Positions 28,027 to 36,971 of a DNA stretch of 64,000 nucleotides are shown piece by piece (the first letter of the stretch is position 1; each line of letters begins with the position of its first letter). A program made the position numbers and the translations under genes. Source of the stretch: DATFDN01 sp963767645 (GTDB lineage: Bacteria > Pseudomonadota > Alphaproteobacteria > Acetobacterales > Acetobacteraceae); the NCBI GenBank assembly GCA_963767645.1, contig CAVYEW010000010.1, positions 496,001-560,000 on the forward strand, in the 5' to 3' direction. A model generated the notes under the pieces. The model searched no databases, was not told the DNA's origin, and was given only the letters and a program-made list of their open reading frames with translations.

Positions 28027-28263
28027 ATGAAAATGATTGCGACCGCCGCGTTGCTCGCTACGATCGGCAGCGCAGCCGCCCTGGCTCAGGGCGCTCCTCC
28101 CGGCTCCAGCTCCTGGAAGACCAGTGCCTGGGACGGTGACAGGGCGAATTCCGTCGCCACGGCGCAGGTGCAGGGAATGAGCGGCGCCAGGGCTAGCGCC
28201 ATGGCAAAGAACGGGACGATTCCCGTTGCAAGCGGCCTATCTAGGAACAATCACCAGACCTAA
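28027..28263 (+). CDS. Small secreted protein, QGAPPG family, copy 2
   Basis: A 78-residue pre-protein with signal peptide MKMIATAALLATIGSAAALA, cleavage before Gln21. The mature part (58 residues) begins QGAPPGSSSWKTSAW and has the shared C-terminal block AMAKNGTIPVA. It is closest in layout to copy 1 (23610) and shares QGAPPGSSSW exactly with copy 3 (36972, minus). It is last of a three-gene operon divergent from giant regulator 2; GAGAGG upstream overlaps the previous stop. The TGCTGATA hairpin follows 8 nt downstream. Confidence 0.72.
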   Translation: MKMIATAALLATIGSAAALAQGAPPGSSSWKTSAWDGDRANSVATAQVQGMSGARASAMAKNGTIPVASGLSRNNHQT

Positions 28264-28271
28264 GCCGCTCA

Positions 28272-28302
28272 GGTGCTGATACGTGGCCTAGGTGTCAGCA
28301 CC
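28272..28302. terminator. Hairpin GGTGCTGATA...TGTCAGCACC
   Basis: A 10-nt arm (28272-28281) pairs with 28293-28302, with one internal T-G pair. It lies between small gene copy 2 and the convergent paaB. The arm sequence matches the hairpins after copies 1 and 3. No T-run is present. Confidence 0.6.
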
Positions 28303-28321
28303 AGGCTCAGCGGCTCGTGGA

Positions 28322-28603
28322 CTACATATGCCCAACCTCGTCCGGCACCTCATAGAACGTCGGGTGCCGGTACACCTTTCCCTCCGCAGGCTCAAAGAAC
28401 GGCCCCTTGTCGGCCGGGTCGCTCGCGGTAATCGCCGCCGAGGGCACCACCCAGATCGATAATCCCTCGCCGCGGCGCGTGAACGTGTCGCGCGCCGCCT
28501 GCAATGCCATCTCCGCATCGGCGGCGTGGATCGAGCCGACGTGACGGTGCGCAAGCCCGTTGCGGGGGCGAATGAACACCTCCCAGAGCGGGGTCAGCGC
28601 CAT
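28322..28603 (-). CDS. paaB: 1,2-phenylacetyl-CoA epoxidase subunit PaaB
   Basis: A 93-residue PaaB. TPLWEVFIRPRNGLAHRHVG and the end region PAEGKVYRHPTFYEVPDEV are diagnostic. PaaB is a small structural subunit of the multicomponent monooxygenase that epoxidises phenylacetyl-CoA. The ATG is one base from the paaA stop, so the two are coupled. Only paaA and paaB are present: paaC, paaD and paaE do not follow; a convergent gene lies 3' instead. Confidence 0.93.
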   Translation of the reverse strand: MALTPLWEVFIRPRNGLAHRHVGSIHAADAEMALQAARDTFTRRGEGLSIWVVPSAAITASDPADKGPFFEPAEGKVYRHPTFYEVPDEVGHM

Positions 28604-28604
28604 C

Positions 28605-29594
28605 TCAGGCCGCCGCGCGCGCTGGGGTGGCGTGCTTGGCGGCGTAGGCGCGCGCGGCCTCGCGCACCCATTCGCCCTCGTCGTGGGCATGCTGGCGGGC
28701 GGCGAGGCGCTCGCGGTTGCACGGGCCACCGCCCGACAGCACGGCGCGGAACTCCGCCCAGTCGATCTCGCCAAACCGCCAGTGCCGGCTCTCCTCGTCG
28801 AGGCGCAGCGCCGGATCGGGGATGGTCAGGCCGAGATACTGTGCCTGCGGCACCGTGGCATCAACGAATTTCTGGCGCAGCTCGTCGTTGGAGAACCGCT
28901 TGATCTTCCAGCGCATCGACTGGTCGGAATGCTGGCTTTGCCCATCCGGCGGGCCGAACATCATCAGGCAGGGCCACCACCAGCGGTCCAGCGCGTCCTG
29001 TGCCATCGTCTTCTGTTCCGGCGTGCCGCGCGCCAGGGTCAGCATGATCTCGTATCCCTGCCGCTGGTGGAAGCTCTCTTCGCGGCAGACGCGGATCATC
29101 GCCCGTGCATAGGGACCGTAGGAGCAGCGGCAGAGCGGGATCTGGTTCATGATCGCGGCGCCATCGACCAACCAGCCGATGGCGCCGATATCCGCCCAGG
29201 TCAGGGTCGGGTAGTTGAAGATCGAGCTGTACTTGGCCCGCCCGATCAGGAGCTGGTCCACCAGTTCCTCGCGCGCCACGTCCAGCGTCTCGGCGGCGGC
29301 ATAGAGATAGACGCCATGCCCGCACTCGTCCTGCACCTTGGCCAGCAACGCGGCCTTGCGGCGCAGGCTGGGGGCGCGGGTGAGCCAATTGCCCTCCGGT
29401 CCCATGCCGACGATCTCGGAATGGGCGTGCTGTGAGATTTGCCGGATGAGCGTGCGCCGGTAGGCCTCCGGCATCCAGTCGTTCGGCTCGATCTTTTCTT
29501 CGGCGTCGATCCGGGCCTGGAACCGGTCGAGCAGGTCGGTCGGCTCCGCCGGAGCGGCGTCGCGGTCGGTTGCGTTCAACGCCTGGGTGTACAT
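28605..29594 (-). CDS. paaA: 1,2-phenylacetyl-CoA epoxidase subunit PaaA
   Basis: A 329-residue catalytic subunit with a ferritin-like di-iron site. Metal-binding helices are visible in QDECGHGVYLYAAAETL near residue 90 and CREESFHQRQGYEIM near residue 180. ISQHAHSEIVGMGPEGNWL near the N-terminus is also typical. Length is normal. It is the first gene of the paaAB pair, divergent from the acyl-CoA dehydrogenase gene. Function needs PaaC, PaaD and PaaE, which would have to be encoded elsewhere. Confidence 0.93.
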   Translation of the reverse strand: MYTQALNATDRDAAPAEPTDLLDRFQARIDAEEKIEPNDWMPEAYRRTLIRQISQHAHSEIVGMGPEGNWLTRAPSLRRKAALLAKVQDECGHGVYLYAAAETLDVAREELVDQLLIGRAKYSSIFNYPTLTWADIGAIGWLVDGAAIMNQIPLCRCSYGPYARAMIRVCREESFHQRQGYEIMLTLARGTPEQKTMAQDALDRWWWPCLMMFGPPDGQSQHSDQSMRWKIKRFSNDELRQKFVDATVPQAQYLGLTIPDPALRLDEESRHWRFGEIDWAEFRAVLSGGGPCNRERLAARQHAHDEGEWVREAARAYAAKHATPARAAA

Positions 29595-29662
29595 GGCTAG
29601 CGTCCGTCGAGGATTGCTCCGAAGATGATGCCTGACCCCTCCGACCGCAACGGACCGCTCGC

Positions 29663-30830
29663 ATGGACTTCGCGCTCACCCCGGACCAGCAGCAGATCCG
29701 AGAACAGATCCTCCGACTCTGCGGCCGCTTCCCCGATACTTATTGGCTGGAACGCGACCGCACCGCCACCTTCCCCCACGAGTTCCACGCCGCCATGGCC
29801 GAGGCGGCCTGGCTGGGAATCGCCATGCCGGAGCAGTACGGCGGCGCCGGACTCGGCATCACCGAGGCGGCGCTGATGATGCAGGCGGTGGCCGAATCCG
29901 GGGCCGCGATGTCCGGCGCCTCCGCCATCCACATCAACATCTTCGGCCTGCACCCGGTAGTGGTGCATGGAACCGAGGCGCAGAAGGCACGGATGCTGCC
30001 GCCGCTGATCGAGGGCCGGGACATCGCCTGCTTCGGCGTGACCGAGCCCAATGCCGGCCTCAACACGACCGAGATCACCACCCGCGCGGAGAAGCGCGGC
30101 GACCGCTACGTCGTCACCGGCCAGAAGATCTGGACCTCCACCGCGCAAGAGGCGAACAAGATCCTGCTGTTGGCGCGGACCACCCCGCTCGATCGGGTGA
30201 AGCGCCGCTCGCACGGCCTGACGCTGTTCTACACCACGCTCGACAAGGCCCGCGCCGAGGTGCGGCTGATCCACAAAATGGGGCGCCACGCCGTCGAATT
30301 CGAACATGGTCTTCTTCGAGGGGATGGAAGTCCCCGAAGAGGACCGCGTCGGCGAGGAAGGCGAGGGGTTCCGCTCCATCCTGCACGGACTGAATCCTGA
30401 ACGCATCCTGATCGCCGCCGAGGCGGTCGGCATCGGCCGGCTGGCGCTGGGCCGCGCCGCCGCCTATGCGCGCGAACGGGTGGTGTTTGGCCGCCCGATC
30501 GGCCAGAACCAGGCGATCCAGCATCCGCTGGCGCGCAACTGGGCGGAGCTAGAGGCGGCGCAGCTGCTCATGCTGAAGGCGGCCTGGCTGTACGACGGCG
30601 GGCAGGAATGCGGGGCCGAGGCGAACGCCGCCAAGTACCTGGCGGCCGAGGCCGGATACCGCGCCTGCGAGCAGGCGGTGATGACCCATGGCGGGATGGG
30701 CTATGCGCAGGAATATCATGTGGAACGCTACTTGCGAGAGGCGATGATCCCCCGCATCGCGCCGATCAGCCCGCAGCTCGTGCTGAGCTATCTCGCCGAA
30801 CGGGTGCTGGGACTGCCCAAGTCCTATTGA
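29663..30830 (+). pseudogene. Acyl-CoA dehydrogenase, broken by a one-base insertion
   Basis: The two halves together give a full-length (about 388-residue) FAD-dependent acyl-CoA dehydrogenase. Part one: FALTPDQQQIREQI, MPEQYGGAGLG, FGVTEPNAGLNTTEI (flavin/substrate loop), TGQKIWTSTA. Part two, in the next frame from about 30300: MVFFEGMEVPEEDRVGEEGE, YARERVVFGRPIGQNQAIQ, MTHGGMGYAQEYHVERYLRE. The shift is one extra base within GAAT at 30296-30299, between GTC and TCG AAC ATG. Apart from this, conservation is uninterrupted, so a very recent mutation or a sequence error is likely. It is divergent from paaA. Confidence 0.85.
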
Positions 30831-32387
30831 CCCGCTTCGGCCCGTGGGCCGCGCAGCCGCGCCAGCAGCACCGGCGACTGAATCGCCTGCTTGTTTTCCG
30901 TGATCCAGCCCTGGATGTCCGGCACCGGCAGGCCGACGCCGCCGGTGATCCACAGCAGCGCGCCGAGGACGGTGAAGCCGACGGTGATCCAGAGCGTGAT
31001 CCCGGCCGCCTCATGCACGCCTGGCCAGTCGAGCGGCGGCTTACGCGAAGCCTCCCGCGCGATCTTCGCGATTACCGGCGCGATGATGTAGTCGGCAAGC
31101 GAACGCACCAGCTCCACCAGCGCGAATACCCGGCCGATGATCCTGGACGGCAGCGGGAACCCGGCAAGGTAGAGCCCCGGCGAGACGGTGGCCCCGGCGC
31201 CGAGCCCGAGCAGCCCGGCCGCCGCCAGCGTCCGCGCCGGCTGGCCCTGCGCGCCGAGGGTCATGATCAGCGCCCCTCCGCCCATCAGGGACAGCATCCC
31301 GCCGAGCACCAGGAGCGGCAGAAATCGAGTGTTGAGGAGCACTCCCAGCATCACCGCGGTGATGCACACCGCCGCGGCGCGGCCAGAACAGGATGCCGGT
31401 GTCGAGCGGAGAGCGATGCGCGACCTGCATCTGCAATTGCTCCCCCAATTCGAGAAAGGCCACGAACACGCCGCCCGCGATCATCGCCGTCAGCGTTCCG
31501 ACGACCGAGGCGGTGGTCCACATCGGCTTCACCGGCGAGAGCGGCTCCGCTTGGTGGTACTCGACAAGGAGCAGCACGATGAAGCTGGCGAGACCAAGGC
31601 TGAGCGGGACGGCGAAGCGGAACGCGGCGAAGCCGTGTGTCGCCAGCTCGCCCGCCGCCCAGAACGGCAGTACGACCGCGATGAACCCGAACACCAGCGC
31701 CCACGGATCGAACCGCATGCCGGGATTGTTGGGCGGCGATGACGGCAGCGTGAACAGCGCAAGCACCAGATTGAGCGCGGCGATCGCGCCGAGCGCGCCA
31801 TAGAACCACCGCCAGTGATGCCCGGCGGCCACCCATCCCCCCAGCAGCGGGCCGATGCACACCGCGCCGAAAAAGCCGAGATTGATGAAGATGGCGGTGA
31901 TCGGAAGCTTGTCGGGCGGGAATTTCTGGATCACCGGGGGCAGCGCGATGACCAGAAGCAATCCGGTGGCGAGGCCAGCCAGCACCCGTCCGGCTCCATA
32001 CGCGGTCATGCCGTGCCCCGCCGCCGACGCGACGCAGGCCAGTACGAACAGCGCCTCGCACGCGAAGAACAGCGGACGCTGGCTGAACCGCTGAACGAGG
32101 TCGCCGCCGAGCAGCGCACCGAATGCGTAGCCCGCGGTGGAAATCCCGGCCACGATCTCCACCGCCCTCTGGCCGACATGCAGATCCGCCTCGATCTGGC
32201 GGCTGTACAGGGCATAGGCCGTCGTCACCACGATGAATGGCACGAGCGAGATGATGGCGCTGGCCAGGGTCAGCCCGTAGTGATCTTCGAACGGGCGCGG
32301 AAAAAATGTGTGCGGAGGCAGTTCCTGGGGTGGTGCCGTCGGGCTGACGACGCTGACCGCGGGCGGTCTCGGTACGGGCGAGGGCAT
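30824..32387 (-). pseudogene. MFS transporter, broken by a one-base insertion
   Basis: Read across a shift, this gives about 520 residues with roughly fourteen membrane segments, the DHA2-like size class of drug/proton antiporters. The first part (32387 to about 31385) includes HYGLTLASAIISLVPFIVV and AVCIGPLLGGWVAAGHHWRW. At LFWP the frame changes, and the rest (to 30824) reads CITAVMLGVLLNTRFLPLLV and onward in the neighbouring frame. Removing one base in the GC-rich run near 31380-31390 restores it. The start at ATG 32387 begins a Pro-rich cytoplasmic segment and has no clear binding site. The 3' end overlaps the acyl-CoA dehydrogenase 3' end by 7 nt. Confidence 0.8.
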
Positions 32388-32764
32388 AGGTGCTTGCGAA
32401 CAGAACCAGCGGCGCGAGAGCGAGCGCCGCGGTCCGGGCGCGCGCAAGCGGGCTCCGGCCGAGCCTGAAATGGATGTTCGTCATCTCCGCAGAGGTGTAC
32501 CGGCTTCCCGCGATTGCACCATCGCACCCGGGTGGCTGTGGATTTTGTGACCGAACCCGTAGTGATTCCGAGCCGTTCTCGGCCTGCACAGTGATGGGAC
32601 CTTGGGATGCCGACCTTCCTCATTGAGTTGATTGCCTGGCTGCAGCAGGGTCTGGTCAGGCCGGCGCCGGTACCCGTTCCAGTGCGGGTTCGCAGGCGCG
32701 ATTAGGACCCGGGTGCGCACTGCCGGGCCGGGCGCAGCTTCCCCGTCCGCCCGCGACCGCCTCT
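32388..32764. other. Intergenic region between divergent genes
   Basis: 377 bases that must hold promoters for the MFS gene (minus) and the DUF2125 gene (plus). One short frame is described separately at 32607. A frame on the minus strand starting MTNIHFRLGRSPLARARTAA, near 32490, has CGGAG touching its ATG and a hydrophobic stretch. It runs into the MFS gene in the wrong frame, so the MFS N-terminus may be misread here. No RNA gene or terminator was recognised. Confidence 0.35.
32607..32705 (+). CDS. Possible 32-residue amphipathic peptide
   Basis: The frame reads a hydrophobic/amphipathic N-terminus (MPTFLIELIAWLQQGLV) then a Pro-Val-Arg tail (PVPVPVRVRRRD). Short proteins of this style occur in alphaproteobacteria, but I cannot name a family. 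The binding site is weak. The strongly structured pattern is the only support. Confidence 0.28.
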   Translation: MPTFLIELIAWLQQGLVRPAPVPVPVRVRRRD

Positions 32765-32782
32765 GTGACACCAACATCTAGG

Positions 32783-33835
32783 ATGCGGCGCCGGGTTGGG
32801 CTTGGCCTGCTATCGATCCTGGTGCTGCTCGCGACCGGGTACACCGCCTGGTGGTACGTGCTATCACGGCGCGTGGAGGCCGGGTTCACTGCCTGGGCGC
32901 AATTCCGGCGGGCAAATGGCTGGACGATCAACGTCGGTGCGACCCGGCTTGCGGGCTGGCCGACGACGGCGGGCATTGAGCTGTCCGATGTACGGATCGT
33001 CGGCGGCGCACCGGAGCTGCCGGTCGCCTTCAGCTGGGAAGCAACTCGGTTCGGCGTGCAGGTCGCGCCGTTCCATCCCGCAACCCTGGTCCTCGTCCCG
33101 CAGGGCGAGCAGCGTGTCGGCGGGCCAAGCGGCCCGGCGTTGGCGTTCACGGGCCGGACGCTGCGCGGGCTGGTTCCGCTCGACCGCGCCGGACCGCCTT
33201 GGCCGCTCGACGTGCGGGCCGAAGGCCTGCGTGTGCGCCCGGCACAGGGCGGGACCGACACGCTGGTCGGGCGGGTCGTCGCCCACTCCGAGCTGGACCC
33301 CGCCGCGTCCGCAGCCTCGAGCGCGCTGGTCGTCACCCTCGAATGCGGGGGAATCGAGCTGCCGCCGGTCCGCTCCTGGCCGTTGGGGGCGCATGTAGCT
33401 ACCGTGGCTGGGGAGGCCGCGATCAGCGGCCCGGTGCCTCCCAGCGGCCCTCCCGCGGCACGGGCCCAGGGATGGCGCGCCGCCGGCGGCGCGGCGGTGC
33501 TGCGGTGGGGCACGCTGCGGTGGGGACCGCTGGACGCTTCAGGGACCGCGCGGGGGTCGCTGGATGCTGCCTTGCAGCCGGTGGCCGAAGGCACTGCCCG
33601 CGTCACCGGCTGGCCGCAAGCGCTGGACGTGCTCGCGGCGCACCACGTCATCACCGATGCCGCCGCGCTGACCGCGAAGGCCGTCGCCTCGCTGCTGGCC
33701 GAGGCGCCGCCGGGCGGCGGCCCGTCGGTGCTGACGATGCCGTTCAGCGCCCGCGACGGCGTGCTCTCGGTCCGCGACATTCCCCTCGTGCGCCTGCCCG
33801 CCTTGCAGTGGTCCGACGAGAGGCAGACGCATTGA
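32783..33835 (+). CDS. DUF2125 domain-containing protein
   Basis: About 350 residues. A positively charged N-terminus (MRRRVG) leads into one membrane helix (LGLLSILVLLATGYTAWWYV), an uncleaved anchor or signal. The large periplasmic domain starts FTAWAQFRRANGWTINVG and is rich in short beta strands, with repeated SDVRIVGG-like and LDVRAEGL-like segments, as in DUF2125/AsmA-like proteins. An in-frame GTG at 32765 is an alternative start. The family is common in alphaproteobacteria, with no established biochemical role. Confidence 0.75.
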   Translation: MRRRVGLGLLSILVLLATGYTAWWYVLSRRVEAGFTAWAQFRRANGWTINVGATRLAGWPTTAGIELSDVRIVGGAPELPVAFSWEATRFGVQVAPFHPATLVLVPQGEQRVGGPSGPALAFTGRTLRGLVPLDRAGPPWPLDVRAEGLRVRPAQGGTDTLVGRVVAHSELDPAASAASSALVVTLECGGIELPPVRSWPLGAHVATVAGEAAISGPVPPSGPPAARAQGWRAAGGAAVLRWGTLRWGPLDASGTARGSLDAALQPVAEGTARVTGWPQALDVLAAHHVITDAAALTAKAVASLLAEAPPGGGPSVLTMPFSARDGVLSVRDIPLVRLPALQWSDERQTH

Positions 33836-33946
33836 GAGCCTAGCGATGACGTTACCAAGAAGCAGCATCGGAGGGCTCGCGTTTGGCGCGCGTCCGAGCT
33901 AAAATTCGAGCATGTCCCGCCTGATGACCGGAACGCGAATTATACG

Positions 33947-33967
33947 CCCGGCTGCTTAGCAGCCGGG
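33947..33967. terminator. Hairpin CCCGGCTGC-TTA-GCAGCCGGG
   Basis: A perfect 9-bp GC-rich stem with a TTA loop, 111 nt after the DUF2125 stop and 41 nt before the next ATG. No T-tract follows, so it may be an attenuator-like or processing structure in the leader of the next gene rather than a classic terminator. Confidence 0.45.
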
Positions 33968-34007
33968 TCGACCCGTTCGCTCCGCTCTTCCTAGGGATAT
34001 TGCCATC

Positions 34008-34289
34008 ATGTCCGACTCCGAGGCTGTGCCGGCTGTAGCCGTGCGCTTCATGCTGGATGCCGACCCCGAACCGGGGCTTCTGCCCCGGCTTCTGACCCCC
34101 TTCGCCAGACGTGGGCTAGTGCCGGACCGCATGTGGTCGCATCGCGGCGCTGATGCCATGCACGTCGAGGTGGCGCTCGAGGCCGCCCCCGTGGCGGAGA
34201 TCCATCTGATCGAGGGCAATCTGCGCCAGGTGGTCGGCGTGCGCTCGGTGACGCTCGTGCGCCGCGCGGATATCCGTCGCGTCGCCTGA
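34008..34289 (+). CDS. Small ACT-domain-like protein
   Basis: A 93-residue soluble protein. PGLLPRLLTPFARRGLVPDR followed by strand-rich MHVEVALEAAP and IEGNLRQVVGVRSVTLV matches the beta-alpha-beta-beta-alpha-beta layout of a single ACT domain. This resembles the small regulatory subunits of acetolactate synthase (IlvM/IlvN), but it is shorter and stands alone. Its role is not deducible. It may be co-regulated with the cydAB genes 80 nt downstream, but no functional link is visible. Confidence 0.6.
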   Translation: MSDSEAVPAVAVRFMLDADPEPGLLPRLLTPFARRGLVPDRMWSHRGADAMHVEVALEAAPVAEIHLIEGNLRQVVGVRSVTLVRRADIRRVA

Positions 34290-34370
34290 CCCGTTGGTCA
34301 TGCAAGAATAAGTCGCGTAGGCCGCGACGGCCCCTATATAGCCGCCACGACGCGGGAAGGAGGGGTGCAG

Positions 34371-35778
34371 GTGTCCGACGCGATCATATTGGCGCGCGCG
34401 CAGTTTGCGTTCACCGTCGGCTTGCACATCATTCTGCCCGCCTTCTCCATCGGCCTCGCCAGCTATCTCCTGGTGCTCGAGGGTCTGTGGCTGCGAACCG
34501 GCCGGCAGGTCTATCATGACCTCTATAACTACTGGCTGAAGATCTTCGCCGTCGGCTTCGCCATGGGCGTGGTCTCCGGCTTGGTAATGTCCTACGAGTT
34601 CGGCACCAACTGGGGACGCTTCGCCGACCGCGTCGGTCCGGTGATCGGTCCGCTGATGGGATACGAGGTGCTGACCGCCTTCTTCCTGGAGGCGGGTTTT
34701 CTTGGCGTGATGCTGTTCGGTCAGACCCGCGTCGGCCCGCGTTTGCACTTCTTCGCAACGTGCTGTGTCGCCGCGGGCACGCTGATGAGCGCGTTCTGGA
34801 TTCTCGCGGCCAATTCCTGGATGCAGACCCCGGCCGGCTACACGGTGGCGCCCGACGGACGGTTCCTGCCGACCGACTGGTGGGCGGTGATCTTCAACCC
34901 GTCCTTTCCGTACCGCTTCGTCCACATGGTGCTCGCCTGCTATCTGTCGGTCGCCTTGCTCGTGGGCGCGGTCGGGGCCTGGCACCTGCTGCGCGACCGG
35001 CAGAACCAGGCCGCGCGGACGATGTTCTCGATGGCCATGTGGATGGCCGCGATCGTGGCGCCGCTGCAACTCGTGGCCGGCGACCAGCAAGGCCTGAACA
35101 CCGCCAAGTATCAGCCGGCCAAGGTGGCGGCGATGGAGGGCGACTTCGCGACCGAGCCCGGCTCGCCGCTAGTGCTGTTCGGGATGCCGGACGAAGTCGA
35201 AGGCCCGGGTCAATTTCCCGGTCGAAATCCCGCACGCGGGCGCCCTCATTGTCACCCATAGCTGGAACGGGGCGGTGCGCGGGCTGAACGATTTCCCGCG
35301 CGAGAACTGGCCGCCAGTGCCCTTTGTGTTCTGGGCGTTCCGGGCCATGGTAGGGTTGGGACTGGCGATGATCGCACTCGGCTGGTGGAGCCTGGTGCAG
35401 CGTTTCCGCCGTTGCCTTTATGCCTCGCCCCTGCTCTGGCGTGCTGCGGTGGCCATGGGACCGGCGGGTTTCATGGCGCTGCTGTCGGGCTGGACCGTGA
35501 CAGAGGTCGGAAGGCAGCCCTTTACCGCCTACGGGCTGCTGCGGACAGTCGACAGCGCCTCGCCCATTGCCACGCCGGGCGTTGCCGCCTCGCTCGCCGC
35601 CTTCGTGGTGGTGTATTTCATCGTGTTCGGGGCCGGCTTCCTGTTTCTGCTGCGCCTGATGGCGCGGCCGCCGGTGACGGGCGAAGCCGGACCGCCGAGC
35701 GGGGTTCCGGTGCGCAGCGCCGGGATCACCCCGATGCCCGCGATCGGCGGCGCACCCGCTCCGGCAGCCGGGGACTGA
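34371..35778 (+). pseudogene. cydA: Cytochrome bd-type (cyanide-insensitive) quinol oxidase subunit I, frameshifted
   Basis: Full-length (about 468 residues) after correcting one base. The heme-binding N-terminus is ILARAQFAFTVGLHIILPAF; EFGTNWGRFADRVG, NSWMQTPAGY and the downstream WTVTEVGRQPFTAYG are family marks. The short segment between helices indicates the CioA type with a short Q-loop. The frame is lost in GGCCCGGG at 35202-35209, where one extra C turns GRVNFPVE into GPGQFPG and leads to an early stop at 35261; the rest reads intact to 35778. The start is GTG 34371, 7 nt after AAGGAGG. cydB is intact 3 nt downstream, so the oxidase is probably functional and the shift may be an error. 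Confidence 0.85.
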
Positions 35779-35781
35779 GCC

Positions 35782-36891
35782 ATGGCGGAATGGCTGCCGC
35801 CGGTCTGGGCCGGGCTGATCGCCTTCGCGGTCCTTGCCTATGTGCTGCTCGACGGGTTCGATCTCGGCGTCGGCATCCTGTTCGCGGCGGAGCGCACCAG
35901 CGGCGAGCGCGACGTGATGGTGAACTCGATCGCGCCTATCTGGGACGGCAACGAGACCTGGCTGGTGATGGGCGGTGGCGGGCTGTTCGCGGTGTTTCCA
36001 TTGGCCTACTCGGTGATCCTGCCGGCGCTCTATCCCACGATCATCGCCATGTTGCTGTCGCTGGTGTTCCGTGGCGTCGCCTTCGAGTTCCGGTTCCGGG
36101 CACGGCACGCCGCCAGCCGGCTGTGGTGGGACCGCGCCTTCCTGGCCGGCTCCGCCCTGGCCGCGTTCTGTCAAGGGCTGTCGCTCGGCGGATTGCTTCA
36201 GGGCATCCGCGTGGTGGACCGCGCCTATGCCGGAGGCTGGCTCGACTGGCTGAACGGCTTCACCGTGCTCTGCGGCCTGGCGCTCGTGGTCGGTTACGCG
36301 CTGCAGGGCTCCTGCTGGCTGATCTGGCGCACCGAGGGTGCGCTGCAGCGCCGCTGCCGCCGCTATGCCAGCCTTCTGGCCGTCCTGCTGCTCGCGCTCA
36401 TGGTGGTGGTGAGCCTGTGGACGCCGATGATCGACCCGATGATGTCGAACAAGTGGTTCGGCTACCCTGGCATCGTGCTCACCGGGCCGGTGCCGGTCCT
36501 GGTCGCGCTCGTGGCGTGGCGGTTCTGGCGCGGGCTCGCCCGCAGGGAGCATCTCAGCCCCTTCCTCTGCGTGCAGGCCTGGTTCGTCCTAGGCTACGCG
36601 GGGCTCGGGATCAGCTTCTGGCCGTTGATCGTGCCGCCCTCGCTCACGGTCTGGGACGCGGCCGCGCCGCCTGCCTCGCAGCTTTTCCTGCTGGTGGGCA
36701 CGGTGTTCCTGATCCCGATCATCCTGACCTATACGGGGTACGCGTACCTGGGTGTTTCGCGGCAAGGTCCGCCCCGGCGAGCATTACCACTGATGGCGCG
36801 GCGCCTTCTGTGGTTCATAGCCTTGTATGCCGGCAGCATCGCGTCGCTCGGGATGCTGGCCTGGATCATTCGGCGGGTTCTAGGGATGTAA
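35782..36891 (+). CDS. cydB: Cytochrome bd-type quinol oxidase subunit II
   Basis: A 369-residue subunit with about eight membrane helices. LDGFDLGVGILFA near residue 22, IWDGNETWLVMGGGGLFAVFP near residue 48 and the loop SNKWFGYPGI are typical of CydB/CioB. With CydA it oxidises ubiquinol and reduces oxygen to water. The ATG is 3 nt after the cydA stop. No small CydX subunit follows, which fits the Cio type. A hairpin at 36906-36934 probably ends transcription in both directions. Confidence 0.95.
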   Translation: MAEWLPPVWAGLIAFAVLAYVLLDGFDLGVGILFAAERTSGERDVMVNSIAPIWDGNETWLVMGGGGLFAVFPLAYSVILPALYPTIIAMLLSLVFRGVAFEFRFRARHAASRLWWDRAFLAGSALAAFCQGLSLGGLLQGIRVVDRAYAGGWLDWLNGFTVLCGLALVVGYALQGSCWLIWRTEGALQRRCRRYASLLAVLLLALMVVVSLWTPMIDPMMSNKWFGYPGIVLTGPVPVLVALVAWRFWRGLARREHLSPFLCVQAWFVLGYAGLGISFWPLIVPPSLTVWDAAAPPASQLFLLVGTVFLIPIILTYTGYAYLGVSRQGPPRRALPLMARRLLWFIALYAGSIASLGMLAWIIRRVLGM

Positions 36892-36905
36892 CCCTCGCCG
36901 AAAGA

Positions 36906-36934
36906 ATGCTGACCCCTGACATCAGGGTCAGCAT
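36906..36934. terminator. Hairpin ATGCTGACCC...GGGTCAGCAT between cydB and a convergent small gene
   Basis: A perfect 10-bp stem (36906-36915 with 36925-36934) with a 9-nt loop between the 3' ends of cydB and small secreted protein copy 3. The arm shares TGCTGAC/GTCAGCA with the hairpins at 23870 and 28272. Reading toward copy 3's 3' end, the loop side also resembles the 23870 element (CCTGAT...CAG). Confidence 0.6.
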
Positions 36935-36971
36935 CCCTCGCTCGATCCAGCGGTCATCTGCCGATACATCG

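Noticed and set aside
19867..28302. The giant regulators as active adenylate cyclases
   Set aside because: Both metal-binding aspartates are replaced in both proteins.
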